Both the position numbers and the translations under genes were made by a program. From contig NZ_MASN01000030.1 in NCBI RefSeq assembly GCF_001861355.1, forward strand, positions 391,573-455,572: 64,000 bases of DNA. The letters are read 5' to 3'. Positions 42,446 to 51,831 of the stretch are shown here, in pieces. The stretch's first letter is position 1; every line of letters starts with the position of its first letter. This stretch comes from Natrialba sp. SSL1. Lineage in GTDB: Archaea; Halobacteriota; Halobacteria; Halobacteriales; Natrialbaceae. Below the pieces are notes generated by a model that saw only the letters and a program-made list of their open reading frames with translations, was not told where the DNA came from and did not search any database.

Positions 42446-43468
42446 CTAATGGCCCCCCACCTCCTCGACGCCGTACAGTCCCTGTGGACGGATAATGAGC
42501 ATGATTACCAGTAAACCGAATATCGTCAGTTCCGGGAGCCCGGTGAAGGTGACGATCCCGGTGGCGAACAGCCACGTCGTGAACGAGTCTGCGATGCCGA
42601 CCAGGATTGCCGCCGCGACCGTGCCCTTGAACGAGCCGAGGCCGCCGATGATGACCACGACGAACGCGTACAGCAACACGTCGATGGCGAGCAGGGCGCT
42701 TGGCCCCCACAGCGGGTCCCACATGAGCAATACGCCGCCGATACCGGCGAGACCCGTCCCGAGGCCGAACACGATCGTAAACGCCTGGCGAACGTCGATG
42801 CCGAGCGCCTCGACCATCTCCGGGTCCTCGCTGCCGGCCCGGATATAGAGGCCGTACAGCGTCCGGTTGAGGAACAGCCAGACGCCCACGACAGCCACAA
42901 TCCCGAGGACGATTTCGAACGCGTACAGGCCGCGGATCGGTGCACCGAGGATATCGTATCGCTCCGTGAAGACCGCCGGAGCCGTCCCCATCGCTCCCGA
43001 CCACGGTGGTTCGGGCTGAATTCCCTGCGAGAGGACAACGATCCGCGTCACCTCCTCGAGGATCAGCGCGACGCCGAACGTCAGGAGGATCTGGTACATC
43101 GGCGTCCGATCGTAGATCGGACGGATCAGCGAGTACTCGAAGGCGCTCCCGAAGCCGGTGAGCAGTGCAAAGACCACCGCCAGCACGACCACGAAGAGCG
43201 CGATCCGAACGAGTGCGCCCGTGCCGTCGGAGACGGAAAGGACCATGATGAGCCCCCCGATGTACGCACCGAGCATCGCCATCGCACCGTGGGTGAAGTT
43301 GAGCACGCCCATCAGACCGAAGACGAGCGTCAATCCGACCGCGAGGACGAAGTAGACGGCCGCCTTGCCGAGTCCCTCGACGATGATCCGTGCGATCGTA
43401 CTCGGCTGGAACAGCCGTTCGAGCGTATCGATCACCAGCGGAACCTCGGTCGCGAGTTCAAACGTCAT
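42446..43468 (-). CDS. livH: Branched-chain amino acid ABC transporter permease LivH
   Basis: 340 residues, about 8 transmembrane segments. Marker sequences are 'GLTLVFGLMGVLNFTHGAMAMLGAYIGG' near the N-terminus and 'TLYGLYIRAGSEDPEMVEALGIDV' in the cytoplasmic loop that couples to the ATPases (ExE/EALGI region). It partners LivM to form the membrane channel. The gene lies 57 bp from livF on the same strand and 124 bp from livM. Confidence 0.95.
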   Translation of the reverse strand: MTFELATEVPLVIDTLERLFQPSTIARIIVEGLGKAAVYFVLAVGLTLVFGLMGVLNFTHGAMAMLGAYIGGLIMVLSVSDGTGALVRIALFVVVLAVVFALLTGFGSAFEYSLIRPIYDRTPMYQILLTFGVALILEEVTRIVVLSQGIQPEPPWSGAMGTAPAVFTERYDILGAPIRGLYAFEIVLGIVAVVGVWLFLNRTLYGLYIRAGSEDPEMVEALGIDVRQAFTIVFGLGTGLAGIGGVLLMWDPLWGPSALLAIDVLLYAFVVVIIGGLGSFKGTVAAAILVGIADSFTTWLFATGIVTFTGLPELTIFGLLVIMLIIRPQGLYGVEEVGGH

Positions 43469-43525
43469 CGTCTCGACCTCCTGAACAGCAGGTTCGCTGT
43501 CGGCGCTGTGCTCGCTCGTTCCGTC

Positions 43526-44224
43526 TCATGCGCTGAGATACCTCCGTATTCGTTCGTCGTCAGCCGTGACACCCTCGGTTGAACCGGACTCGACGACGGT
43601 CCCGTGATCGATGAGGTAGAACCGGTCTGCGAGCTCCATCGCGAGGGGGAAGTTCTGCTCGACGAGGATCATCGTCGTGTCTTCCGAGGCCGTTTCGAGC
43701 GCGTCGACAACCTGGTCGACGATCATCGGTGCCAGCCCCTCACTCGGCTCGTCGACGAGCAACAACTCGTTCTGTCCGACCATGCCGCGAGCGATGGCGA
43801 GCATCTGCTGTTGGCCGCCACTCAAGTTCCTCGCTTCCTTCTCGCTGAACTCGTCGAGCGCAGGGAACAGCGAGTAGACGTACTCTCGCTGGGCCTCGAA
43901 ATCGTCGTCCGGTTTGACTGCAACCCGAATGTTCTCTTCGACGGTCAGATATCCGAACATCCGCCGCTCCTCGGGAACCCAGCCGATCCCGTCGTTACTA
44001 ACTTCGTGTGTGTCCTTCCCGACGATCTCCTCGCCTCTGTAACGGATCGTCCCTTCTTGAGGCGGCGTTAGCTGGAGGATCGATCGGAGCGTCGTCGTCT
44101 TCCCGACGCCGTTACGCCCGATCAGTGCGACGATCTCTTGTTCTTCGACGTCGAGAGAAACTCCCTGTAACACGTGGCTCTCGCCGTAGTAGGTGTGAAC
44201 GTCCTCGAGTTCGAGAACACTCAT
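43526..44224 (-). CDS. livF: Branched-chain amino acid ABC transporter ATPase LivF
   Basis: 232 residues. Walker A 'LIGRNGVGKTTTLRSI', signature 'NLSGGQQQMLAIARGM', Walker B 'ELLLVDEPSEGLAP' and H-loop 'ILVEQNF'. The short LivF form, starting 'MSVLELEDVHTYYGESHVL'. Its start overlaps the livG stop by 4 bp, so both ATPases are made in equal amounts. Energises uptake through LivH/LivM. Confidence 0.95.
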   Translation of the reverse strand: MSVLELEDVHTYYGESHVLQGVSLDVEEQEIVALIGRNGVGKTTTLRSILQLTPPQEGTIRYRGEEIVGKDTHEVSNDGIGWVPEERRMFGYLTVEENIRVAVKPDDDFEAQREYVYSLFPALDEFSEKEARNLSGGQQQMLAIARGMVGQNELLLVDEPSEGLAPMIVDQVVDALETASEDTTMILVEQNFPLAMELADRFYLIDHGTVVESGSTEGVTADDERIRRYLSA

Positions 44225-45036
44225 CCGGCCGCCACCCCCGTCTCTGAGTCGTCGGCGGATTCGTCACTTTCGTCGTCTTGCCCGTAACCGCCGAGATACG
44301 CCTGCTGGACCCGATCGCTCTCGCGAATTTCCGACGGAACGCCGTCCGCGATGAGTTCGCCGTTGTCGAGGACGACGACGCGATCGCTGATGTCCATCAC
44401 GATGTCCATATTGTGTTCGATCAGCATGATCGCGTGATCCGCGGCGACGTCGTCGATGAGGTCGGTGAGCCGACCGATATCTTCGCTCGAGACGCCGGCA
44501 GTCGGTTCGTCGAGCAACAGCACGTCAGGGTCACCGGCGAGTGCGATTCCGATCTCGAGACTACGTTTCTCGCCGTGGCTCAGGTTCTGGGCAGCGATGT
44601 CGGCGTCGTTGGCCAGGCCGATTCGCTCCAGAATGGCGTGGGCCTCCTCGAAGTGTTCGTCGAAGCTGTTGACGTTCCGCCAGAACCGCCACGAGTCGTT
44701 GCCACGGTGGGCCTGTGCCGCGATTCGGACGTTTTCGAGAACCGAGACCGTCGGAAAGATATTCGTGATCTGGTACGACCGGTGGAGTCCAAGCCGGGCG
44801 GTCGTCGCCGGATCGGCGTCCGTGATCTCGACGGTTCCCGCGTCGGAGGAGTCGAACTCGATTGTCCCGAAGGTGGGCTCGAGTTCACCCGTAATCAGAT
44901 TGAAGAACGTCGTTTTGCCGGCCCCGTTCGGACCGATTACGGAACAGAGTTGCCCGTCTTCGAGCGTGAAATCGACGCCGTCCACGGCAGTGATCCCACC
45001 GAACTGTTTCGTCAAATTGGTGGTCGAGAGTAACAT
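44221..45036 (-). CDS. livG: Branched-chain amino acid ABC transporter ATPase LivG
   Basis: 271 residues. Walker A 'IGPNGAGKTTFFNLI', signature 'NLSHGEKRSLEIGIAL' (the LSHGE variant is usual for LivG), Walker B 'DVLLLDEPTAGVSS'. LivG-type 'GITAVDGVDF' near the start. Ends in an acidic tail (DDESDESADDSETG). Its start is 8 bp from the livK stop. Confidence 0.95.
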   Translation of the reverse strand: MLLSTTNLTKQFGGITAVDGVDFTLEDGQLCSVIGPNGAGKTTFFNLITGELEPTFGTIEFDSSDAGTVEITDADPATTARLGLHRSYQITNIFPTVSVLENVRIAAQAHRGNDSWRFWRNVNSFDEHFEEAHAILERIGLANDADIAAQNLSHGEKRSLEIGIALAGDPDVLLLDEPTAGVSSEDIGRLTDLIDDVAADHAIMLIEHNMDIVMDISDRVVVLDNGELIADGVPSEIRESDRVQQAYLGGYGQDDESDESADDSETGVAAG

Positions 45037-45044
45037 TGCTGACT

Positions 45045-46412
45045 CTAACTGAGGTCACAACCCATCTCGTCGGCCGGCACCATCGCCTCGTCGGCAGCCA
45101 CGGTTTCGATCGGGTCGCCCGGCATGATCGGAGCGTCCCAGGTGTCTTCGAACTCCTCGGACGTCGGCACCGGGTAGGCGACGGTCATCTCCGAGGCCGC
45201 CTGATTGTTCTCCTCGCGGAACTGATAGCCGTTCTCGCCCTTCGGCGTGTCCGTCACGGTCATACCAGTTAGGGCGTCGACGATCGCATCGGAACTGGCG
45301 TCCTCGGCCTCCTCCAGCGCCTGCACCAGCGCGGAGGCGATCGTGAAGGTACCCGCACTGAGGAGGTCCGGAACCTGTTCGTAGGTCTCGACGTTCATGT
45401 CGATGTACGCGTCGTTGACCGGGTTGTCGTACTGGTTCCAGTGATATCGCGTCGTGAACGGCCCCAAGCCGGATTCCTCGATGTCTTCCGCGGTGAACTC
45501 CTCGCCGAGCGCCTCCACGACCGCCCCGCCCAGCACCTGTGTCGTGACCAGTTCCGCGAAGCCGCCGAAAATCTGTACGTCGTACGCCATCGCCGTGCCG
45601 ATGAACTGCGGGAGCGTCTGAAACGTGTACACACCACCGACGGCGTCGGCCTCTTCGTCCACGGCTTCGTCCATCATTCCCTCGAACTCGGAGTAGCCAA
45701 CTTCCGTAAAGCGCGGTTCGAGAATTTCGATGTCATCGGACTGTTCGAGGACGGCCGTGTAGTTCTCCACGCCGCCGCGACCGAACGCGTTGTCCGAGCC
45801 AAACAGCTGTACCGTCGAAATATCCATCTCCTCGGCGACGTACCTCGCACCGGACCGCGCGTCCATCGAGGTGTGCTCGCTCGCGCGGAACACGCGTTCG
45901 TGGCAGTACTCGTCCGAGACGGTGATATCCCCGTCCGCTGCCGGTCCACAGAGGTACGGGATGTCAGTTTCCGGGACGATCGTGTCGATCACACGGCGTG
46001 CGCTGTCGGACGACGTGCCCCCGAACAAGATGTCGACGTCCTCGTCGACGACGAGGTCTTCCGCCACGCGCCGTGCGGTGTCCGGATCGAACGCCGTATC
46101 CTCGAGGACGATCTCGAACGTCGGCCCGTCCGCAGGGTCAACCGTGTACTCGCCCGCCGAGAGGGTGTCGACCGGTTCGACGTCGTCGTACTTGTACGCG
46201 AGTCCGCAGTAGAATCCCTGTAGCGCTGATTGACCGTAATATTCCAGATCCCCCGACGTCGGTTGGAACGCGCCGATTCGAATCGTCTGCTCGTCCGGGT
46301 CGCCGGTACCGTTGTCCTCTTCGGTAACGCAACCCGCGAGCAGCGTCGTTCCGACCGCAGCCGTTGCACCCGAACCCTTGAGAACACTGCGCCTCGTGGT
46401 GTGACGTGCCAT
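45045..46412 (-). CDS. livK: Branched-chain amino acid ABC transporter substrate-binding lipoprotein LivK
   Basis: 455 residues. Tat signal (RR at 7-8 in TTRRSVLKG) with lipobox LLAGC (C28): exported folded and lipid-anchored. The body is a periplasmic-binding fold of the LivK/receptor-ligand family (PBP1): 'IGAFQPTSGDLEYYGQSALQGFYCGL', 'DILFGGTSSDSARRVIDTIVPETDIPYLCGPAADG', 'VQLFGSDNAFGRGGVENY'. Captures leucine-type amino acids, or related ligands such as amides, for LivHMGF. First gene of the operon; the ATG at 46412 places the Tat motif correctly. Order livK-livG-livF-livH-livM. Confidence 0.92.
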   Translation of the reverse strand: MARHTTRRSVLKGSGATAAVGTTLLAGCVTEEDNGTGDPDEQTIRIGAFQPTSGDLEYYGQSALQGFYCGLAYKYDDVEPVDTLSAGEYTVDPADGPTFEIVLEDTAFDPDTARRVAEDLVVDEDVDILFGGTSSDSARRVIDTIVPETDIPYLCGPAADGDITVSDEYCHERVFRASEHTSMDARSGARYVAEEMDISTVQLFGSDNAFGRGGVENYTAVLEQSDDIEILEPRFTEVGYSEFEGMMDEAVDEEADAVGGVYTFQTLPQFIGTAMAYDVQIFGGFAELVTTQVLGGAVVEALGEEFTAEDIEESGLGPFTTRYHWNQYDNPVNDAYIDMNVETYEQVPDLLSAGTFTIASALVQALEEAEDASSDAIVDALTGMTVTDTPKGENGYQFREENNQAASEMTVAYPVPTSEEFEDTWDAPIMPGDPIETVAADEAMVPADEMGCDLS

Positions 46413-46555
46413 AACAATGTATGAGGCACTACGAGTACGAAACACATCATGTTCATATGTCAACCTGCGACTCGGCTCCGGAGCAAATCAGGGACTCACC
46501 GTCGAACAATGTCGCTGCGTTCGCGGTACATCAGTCCAGCGGGAAACCGAGTGAT

Positions 46556-47482
46556 TCAGGCCGCTTCGTCCTCGTGTCTGCGTTGATACGCGTCGACCAC
46601 GTCGTACAGCGCGTGGCGGCGCGCTCCGTGCATGACGAAGTGGTCGCCGCCGCCGATCTCGGCGTACTCCTTCTGATCATTCGGGAGCGACAGTTCGTCG
46701 TACAGCGCCAGCGCGTCGCCACGACCGGCGACCTGGTCGACCGACCCTCTGACGACGAGCGTCGGGCAGTCAATCTCGCTGGCGTCGTACACCGGATTTC
46801 CCTCACAGCCCGCTCGGACATCGGCGAGCGCGCCAGTCTGGGCGAGGTATCCATCACCGTCTGCCAGCCCCTGATTCGATTCGACCTGCGTGTTCCAGAC
46901 CGCATCGAACAGCGCTTCGTTATCGGGATCCTGTCTCTCCTCGACCTCCTCGCGCCGCTCGACGAAGTAGGCGTCCAGATCCGTCTCCAGTCCGAACCCT
47001 TGCATGCCGACTTCGAACTCGTACTCGGGTTTGTAAACCGGCGCACACAGCGTCGCCGAGGCGAGATCGTGATCGTTTTCGGTGAGGTACGTTCCGCCCG
47101 TGATCGTCCCCCAGGAGACCCCTACGAAGTGAACCGTCTCGAACCGATCGCTCACGAACTCGACCGCCGCCCGGATATCTCGGGCCGCGTCAGTCGCACG
47201 AACCGGCGGCCCGTTCGCTTCGGGTGGTTCCTCGAGTGCTGCTGGGAGGTCACTATCTCCGTACCCGCGAACGTCGAGTGCGAAGGCGGTTCGCTCGTCG
47301 GCCGCCGCATGGAGCCACGAGTACGAGTCGTCACCGTCGACTGGTGGAGCGAACAGCGCGCGGGAGCACGTCAACGCGCCGTGTACGAACAGGACGGCAG
47401 CGTCGGAACGATCCCCCGATAGCTCCCAGAGATTTAGTGCCGTTCCGTCGTCTGCGGTCACTTCGTGCTGCGTCAATCCCAT
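46556..47482 (-). CDS. Alpha/beta hydrolase
   Basis: 308 residues. Nucleophile elbow G-V-S-W-G (S123), oxyanion-hole strand 'LFVHGAL', acid in 'VVRGSVDQVAGRG', and catalytic His in 'GGGDHFVMHG' (near the end). Sequence 'GYGDSDLPAALEEPPEA' is typical of the hydrolase/esterase fold. Substrate cannot be assigned. The gene is upstream of livK on the same strand (143 bp), close enough for a shared role but not obviously in the operon. Starts with ATG at 47482. Confidence 0.88.
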   Translation of the reverse strand: MGLTQHEVTADDGTALNLWELSGDRSDAAVLFVHGALTCSRALFAPPVDGDDSYSWLHAAADERTAFALDVRGYGDSDLPAALEEPPEANGPPVRATDAARDIRAAVEFVSDRFETVHFVGVSWGTITGGTYLTENDHDLASATLCAPVYKPEYEFEVGMQGFGLETDLDAYFVERREEVEERQDPDNEALFDAVWNTQVESNQGLADGDGYLAQTGALADVRAGCEGNPVYDASEIDCPTLVVRGSVDQVAGRGDALALYDELSLPNDQKEYAEIGGGDHFVMHGARRHALYDVVDAYQRRHEDEAA

Positions 47483-47520
47483 AGCACGATGGTCGTCCGA
47501 GTTATTAATAAAATCCGACG

Positions 47521-47619
47521 TTAACTCGTAAACGTGTCGCGGCTCTCGCAGCCCTCACGGCCCTCGCAGTCCCCGTGACCCACACAGTGCTCACAACCAC
47601 AGGCGTCTGAAAACACCAC
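47521..47619 (-). CDS. Possible cysteine-rich micro-protein (32 residues)
   Basis: From GTG 47617-47619 to TAA 47521-47523: five Cys in a C-x-C-x2-C-x5-C-x5-C pattern (ACGCEHCVGHGDCEGREGC), then 'ESRDTFTS'. It is acidic and rich in Gly and His near the Cys, compatible with a single zinc or iron site. A TATA-like ATTATCTC lies about 25 nt before the GTG, the right distance for a leaderless start. The frame is open up to an ATG at 47706, but that N-terminal part is basic and does not look coding. No known family is recognised. Confidence 0.35.
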   Translation of the reverse strand: MVFSDACGCEHCVGHGDCEGREGCESRDTFTS

Positions 47620-47677
47620 TGTCGACTCGGACGGAAGAGATAATCTGGTCGGCTCGAAAACACGGTGCAACCCGAAC

Positions 47678-47824
47678 ATGTACATCGACTTCAGACAGAA
47701 ACTCATCGCCTCAATTGTCGGCCTTGGATTCGCGATTGTGATTATCTTCTTCGCACCGTGGTGGTTCGCTTTCCTCGCGTTCTGTGCAATGATCCCCTTC
47801 TTCGCAAAACTCCTGACCGCCTGA
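47678..47824 (+). CDS. Small membrane protein (48 residues), hypothetical
   Basis: ATG 47678 to TGA 47822-47824. Two hydrophobic segments: about 10-25 (IASIVGLGFAIVIIFF) and 28-45 (WWFAFLAFCAMIPFF), with a charged start MYIDFRQK. Possibly one hairpin through the membrane. No family recognised. Expression cannot be inferred beyond a TATA-like 'ataatc' (about 47640). Lies between the Cys-rich micro-ORF and the regulator pair. Confidence 0.5.
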   Translation: MYIDFRQKLIASIVGLGFAIVIIFFAPWWFAFLAFCAMIPFFAKLLTA

Positions 47825-48057
47825 GAGCCGAGACAGTCACATTACGGCGAAAAAGACACCGTAGATCGCCTAATGAACGTTCACACGAGTGTGACGATTT
47901 CTGATAACTCCGACGGAGTTCACGCACAGTCGACCGCCAGAACACACCGTCTCAAAACAATATGCCAATATGAATATCGGCCAGCAATAGTCACAATACC
48001 CGAACAAAAAACAGAATGTGGAGATACTATTATTTGGTCGACAATCCAAAGCGGCCC

Positions 48058-48906
48058 ATGGAACTCCCTGAGGAACAGATCGTTCAACTGATCGCCGATC
48101 CAGAGATTCGTGCGATCCTCTCCTGCCTCGACGACGCACCGGGGACGCTCACCGTCGACGAACTCGCCGAACGACTCGTCGAGCAAGACACGGCGGTCCT
48201 CGGTACCGAGGCGTACGACAACGAACGTGAGCGAACGAAATACGCACTCCACCACGGCCAACTCCCGCAACTCGACGAGGCAGAGATACTCGAGTACGAT
48301 CCCGAGACAACTGTCGTCTCGGTGAGGGAGGATGCGATCGATCCGGACTGGGTTGCGTTCGATCTGATCGATGAGTTTCTCTCGCGGTTCGGGGTCAGAC
48401 ACGGTGGCGATACTGCCGATGTCGGTGTGATCGAGGGGGAGGCGGCGGTCTACGACTACGGTCGGGAACTGGCTGATAAAGCTGAAGAGGAACTCTTCAT
48501 CATCTATCGGACCGATGATCTCCTCGATGAGGACTGTATTCCACACGCAACGCAGGCGATGGACCGTGGTGTCGAGTTCTGTGTTGGGACCCAGAATCCG
48601 GACGTTCGACAGTTCTTCCGCGAACACGCACCGGAGACGACGATCTGGGAACCACAACTCGACTGGATGAACGAGCCCTCTCGCTATCCACGGATTAGCC
48701 GCCTCATCGTCGCCGACCGTGACAAGGTGTTGCTTTCGCTGCGAGACAAACCAATGGCGGCCGGCTCGAAAACGGAAACGGCGATGATCGGCGAGGGAAA
48801 GACCAATCCGCTCGTCGTGCTCGTCCGCGAATTACTCGGTCCGCGCCTCGATCATCTGGATTACCAGAGCGACCACTTCAGCGGTGAACTGCCGTTTGAA
48901 CTGTAA
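48058..48906 (+). CDS. HTH (DUF7344-type) transcriptional regulator with C-terminal sensor-like domain
   Basis: 282 residues. The N-terminal ~90 residues form a winged helix of the haloarchaeal DUF7344 type: 'ADPEIRAILSCLDDAPGTLTVDELAERLV...RTKYALHHGQLPQLDEAEILEYD'. The C-terminal part (about 140-280) is an alpha/beta domain with 'ELFIIYRTDDLLDEDCIPHATQAMDRGVEFCVGTQN' that I do not recognise; it recalls the sensory halves of TrmB-like regulators. The start at 48058 is chosen because 'actattattt' (48026-48035) gives a TATA 25-30 nt before it. An in-frame ATG at 48016 would be upstream of that TATA. Two bp after its stop begins a HalOD1 gene, an evident operon. Confidence 0.72.
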   Translation: MELPEEQIVQLIADPEIRAILSCLDDAPGTLTVDELAERLVEQDTAVLGTEAYDNERERTKYALHHGQLPQLDEAEILEYDPETTVVSVREDAIDPDWVAFDLIDEFLSRFGVRHGGDTADVGVIEGEAAVYDYGRELADKAEEELFIIYRTDDLLDEDCIPHATQAMDRGVEFCVGTQNPDVRQFFREHAPETTIWEPQLDWMNEPSRYPRISRLIVADRDKVLLSLRDKPMAAGSKTETAMIGEGKTNPLVVLVRELLGPRLDHLDYQSDHFSGELPFEL

Positions 48907-48908
48907 CG

Positions 48909-49259
48909 ATGACAGACAAACTCCGCTCCGACGGTGGCAATGGTGACGACGGTGAGGGAGAACCGGTACCGGCAGCCACACAGTCGACGTACGAGATTAC
49001 CGACGGCCGATCACCGAGCGAAACAGTCGTTCGCGGTGTGGCCGCGCTCACGAACACACCCGTGCTGGATCTCGAACCGCTGTACACCGTCATCGATCCG
49101 ACGCAACTGGACGAACTGTACGAAAAGACGCCCGATGCGGTGCAAGCGGAACTCTCGTTTACGTACAGCGACTGCGCCGTCACCGTTACTCGAACGGCGG
49201 TTCACGTTCAAATGACGACAGAGAGCGACACCGAAGAGAGGGATGGAAACAGTGGCTGA
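48909..49259 (+). CDS. HalOD1 domain protein
   Basis: 116 residues. N-terminal Gly/Asp linker, then the HalOD1 domain ('PSETVVRGVAALTNTPVLDLEPLYTVIDPTQLDELYEK', 'VQAELSFTYSDCAVTVTRTAVHVQM'). Acidic tail. Second gene of a two-gene operon with a DUF7344 regulator, 2 bp apart. This pairing suggests the HalOD1 domain acts together with the regulator, perhaps as a partner or in the same signalling path; that is inference. The related stand-alone copy is at 10897-11148. Confidence 0.8.
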   Translation: MTDKLRSDGGNGDDGEGEPVPAATQSTYEITDGRSPSETVVRGVAALTNTPVLDLEPLYTVIDPTQLDELYEKTPDAVQAELSFTYSDCAVTVTRTAVHVQMTTESDTEERDGNSG

Positions 49260-49429
49260 CGGCCGGTAGAACAGACAGCCGATAGTTTCACAGCAGCGCA
49301 GTCGACGTGGAACGACGGGCTGGATAGCACAGCGGCTCACCGTGGTCTCGGTGTGGTCTCGGTCGGTAGTGCGAAAAATGAACGACAGGGAGCACGGACG
49401 CTGTGACACGTCCCAGTTCGGTCCCAGTC

Positions 49430-51616
49430 CTAGAGGTAGTCGATCGCTTCCGGCAGTTCGAGCTTCATGCCCTTTCGCTCGCGGATCTCCATGATCTTCT
49501 CACGCTGAAGCGAGTCGGACATGACTTCAAAGCCGGCGTTCTCGGTGTTCCAGGAGGCACGACCCTCGGTTGCGGAGCGAATGTCGCTCGCGAATCCGAT
49601 CATCTCGCCGACGGGTGCGATACCCTCGACGACCATGAGGTCACCTTCCTGGTACATGTCGTCGACGCGGCCACGACGACCCTGGATCTCGCCGGATGCG
49701 GCACCCATGTGGTCGTTTGGCACGTCGATACGGGCGTCCTGCATCGGCTCGAGCAGCTTGATCTTGCCGTGGATCAGCGCGTTGTGAAGCGCGTTACGGG
49801 TTGCAGGGATAACCTGTGCCGGACCACGGTGGATGGTGTCCTCGTGGAGACGGGCGTCGTGCAGACGGATGAGCGTCCCCTGGACCGGCTCGTTTGCGAG
49901 CGGGCCGTTGTCGAGGGCGTCCTCGAATCCTTCGATGACGAGTTCCATCGTCTCGTTCAGATGCTGGATACCCTTCGTGTCGTCGATGAGGATGTTTGTC
50001 CCGTGGATGTGCTCGACGTTCTGGGACGCATCCTTCTCCATGCCGGCGTCCTGCAGGGCTTCACGGCGTTCCTGCTCCGGCATGTCCATCGATGCCTCGC
50101 CGAGCTGGATGACCTCGACGAGATCGTCCGTCATCGGTTCGATGGAGATGTAGAAGCGGTTGTGACGGTTCGGCGAAATACCCTCGACTTCCGGGCTTGC
50201 CTGCTGTGGCTGCTCGCGGTAGACAACGATCGGTTCACCAGTGATGACCGGAATACCCTGGTTCTTCTCGATACGCTGGGTGATGACTTCGAGGTGGAGC
50301 TCACCCTGTCCGGAGATCAGGTGCTCGCCGGTGTCCTCGTTAATCGTAATCTGGATCGTCGGGTCCTCCTTGGAGACCTGGCGCAGCGTCTCGATGAGCT
50401 TTGGCAGGTCGTCCATGTTCTGGGCCTCGACGGACTTCGTGATGACGGGCTCGGAGATGTGCTCGATGGACTCGAACGGCGTCATCTCGACCGAGGAGAC
50501 GGTCGAGCCGGCGATGGCGTCACGCAGACCGGTGACGGCTGCGATGTTACCTGCTGGGACGCGCTCGACTTCCTCGCGCTCGCCACCCATGTAGATACCA
50601 ACGGACTGGACGCGGTTCTTGCCCGCGGTTCCGGAGACGTACAGCTCCTGACCCTTCTCGAGGGAGCCCGAGAAGACACGACCGGAGGCGATTTCGCCTG
50701 CGTGTGGGTCCATTCCGATGTCGGTGACCATGAAGACGACCTCACCGGACTCGTCGACGAGGCGCATCCCCTCTGCGAGTTCGGACTCGTCGTCACCGCG
50801 CCAGATGCGCGGGACACGACGTGGCTGTGCGTCGACTGGGTTCGGGAAGTGCTCACAGACCATGTCGAGCACGACGTCCGACAGCGGCGTCCGGTCGTGG
50901 AGCTCCTGGCGCTCGTCGTTGCGCTCGAGTTCCATGATGTCGCCGAAGTCCATACCGGTGCGCTGCATCGACGGCATCGAGACGCCCCACTTGTAGAGGG
51001 CGGATCCGAAGCCGACGGTGCCGTCTTCGACGGAGACGGTCCAGTCCTCGACGTCGTCCATGTCCTCGGTCATGCCGCGGATGAGTTCGTTGACGTCGCC
51101 GATGACGGAGACGAGACGCTGCTGCATCTCCTCGGGACCTTCCTGCAGTTCCGAAATCAGGCGGTCGACCTTGTTGATGAACAGGGTCGGCTTGACGCCC
51201 TCGCGGAGTGCCTGGCGCAGGACCGTTTCGGTCTGCGGCATGGCACCCTCGACGGCGTCGACAACGACGAGCGCACCGTCGACGGCACGCATCGCACGCG
51301 TCACGTCGCCACCGAAGTCGACGTGGCCCGGCGTGTCGATCAGGTTGATCAGGTGGTTAGTATCCTCGTACTCGTGGGTCATCGAAACGTTCGCTGCGTC
51401 GATGGTGATCCCACGTTCCTGTTCGTCTTCTTCCGTGTCCATCGCGAGCTGTTCGCCGGCAGTCTCGTCGGAGATCATGCCCGCACCCGCGAGGAGGTTG
51501 TCAGAAAGGGTCGTTTTCCCGTGGTCGACGTGAGCGGCGATGGCGATGTTCCGGATGTTCTCCGGTTCGTCCATCAACCGTTCACACTCTTGGACGATCT
51601 TCTTGCGTCGGCCCAT
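49430..51616 (-). CDS. aef2: Translation elongation factor 2 (aEF-2)
   Basis: 728 residues. GTPase with G1 '[10 protein letters not shown]' (27-36), DTPGH, and 'NKVD'. The diphthamide loop is visible near the C-terminus as '[18 protein letters not shown]', where the His of IHRG is the modified residue in archaea and eukaryotes. Catalyses translocation. The ATG at 51616 gives the haloarchaeal start [23 protein letters not shown]. It is the last gene of the str cluster seen here, but is separated from rpsG by an opposed gene. Downstream genes tuf and rpsJ, usual after EF-2 in many archaea, are not found next to it. Confidence 0.97.
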   Translation of the reverse strand: MGRRKKIVQECERLMDEPENIRNIAIAAHVDHGKTTLSDNLLAGAGMISDETAGEQLAMDTEEDEQERGITIDAANVSMTHEYEDTNHLINLIDTPGHVDFGGDVTRAMRAVDGALVVVDAVEGAMPQTETVLRQALREGVKPTLFINKVDRLISELQEGPEEMQQRLVSVIGDVNELIRGMTEDMDDVEDWTVSVEDGTVGFGSALYKWGVSMPSMQRTGMDFGDIMELERNDERQELHDRTPLSDVVLDMVCEHFPNPVDAQPRRVPRIWRGDDESELAEGMRLVDESGEVVFMVTDIGMDPHAGEIASGRVFSGSLEKGQELYVSGTAGKNRVQSVGIYMGGEREEVERVPAGNIAAVTGLRDAIAGSTVSSVEMTPFESIEHISEPVITKSVEAQNMDDLPKLIETLRQVSKEDPTIQITINEDTGEHLISGQGELHLEVITQRIEKNQGIPVITGEPIVVYREQPQQASPEVEGISPNRHNRFYISIEPMTDDLVEVIQLGEASMDMPEQERREALQDAGMEKDASQNVEHIHGTNILIDDTKGIQHLNETMELVIEGFEDALDNGPLANEPVQGTLIRLHDARLHEDTIHRGPAQVIPATRNALHNALIHGKIKLLEPMQDARIDVPNDHMGAASGEIQGRRGRVDDMYQEGDLMVVEGIAPVGEMIGFASDIRSATEGRASWNTENAGFEVMSDSLQREKIMEIRERKGMKLELPEAIDYL

Positions 51617-51831
51617 ATACCCCTCATTACCGCTAGCGGGGTCAAAAGGGTAGTGTTTCGTCGCCGGCAGAATCCGACGCGTATCCCCGTCCGCAGCGGT
51701 GAATGTACATTTTGCGTGAGTGAATAACATGCACTAAGCGAGGCGGCTGTGACAGTGGTCGTCCGACTAGTTCACACGAAACAGAAACCGGCGTAAGAGA
51801 CATACCGCCACAGCCCTTGCTATTCTTGCAC

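Noticed and set aside
42318..43004. 228-codon minus-strand frame spanning the livH-livM junction
   Set aside because: Arg-rich, overlaps livH in another frame, and ends at the livM start region. Considered as an extended livM N-terminus but the frame does not match.
49403..51727. Long open frame on the plus strand opposite EF-2
   Set aside because: Antisense shadow of a highly conserved gene; no start context or family motif.
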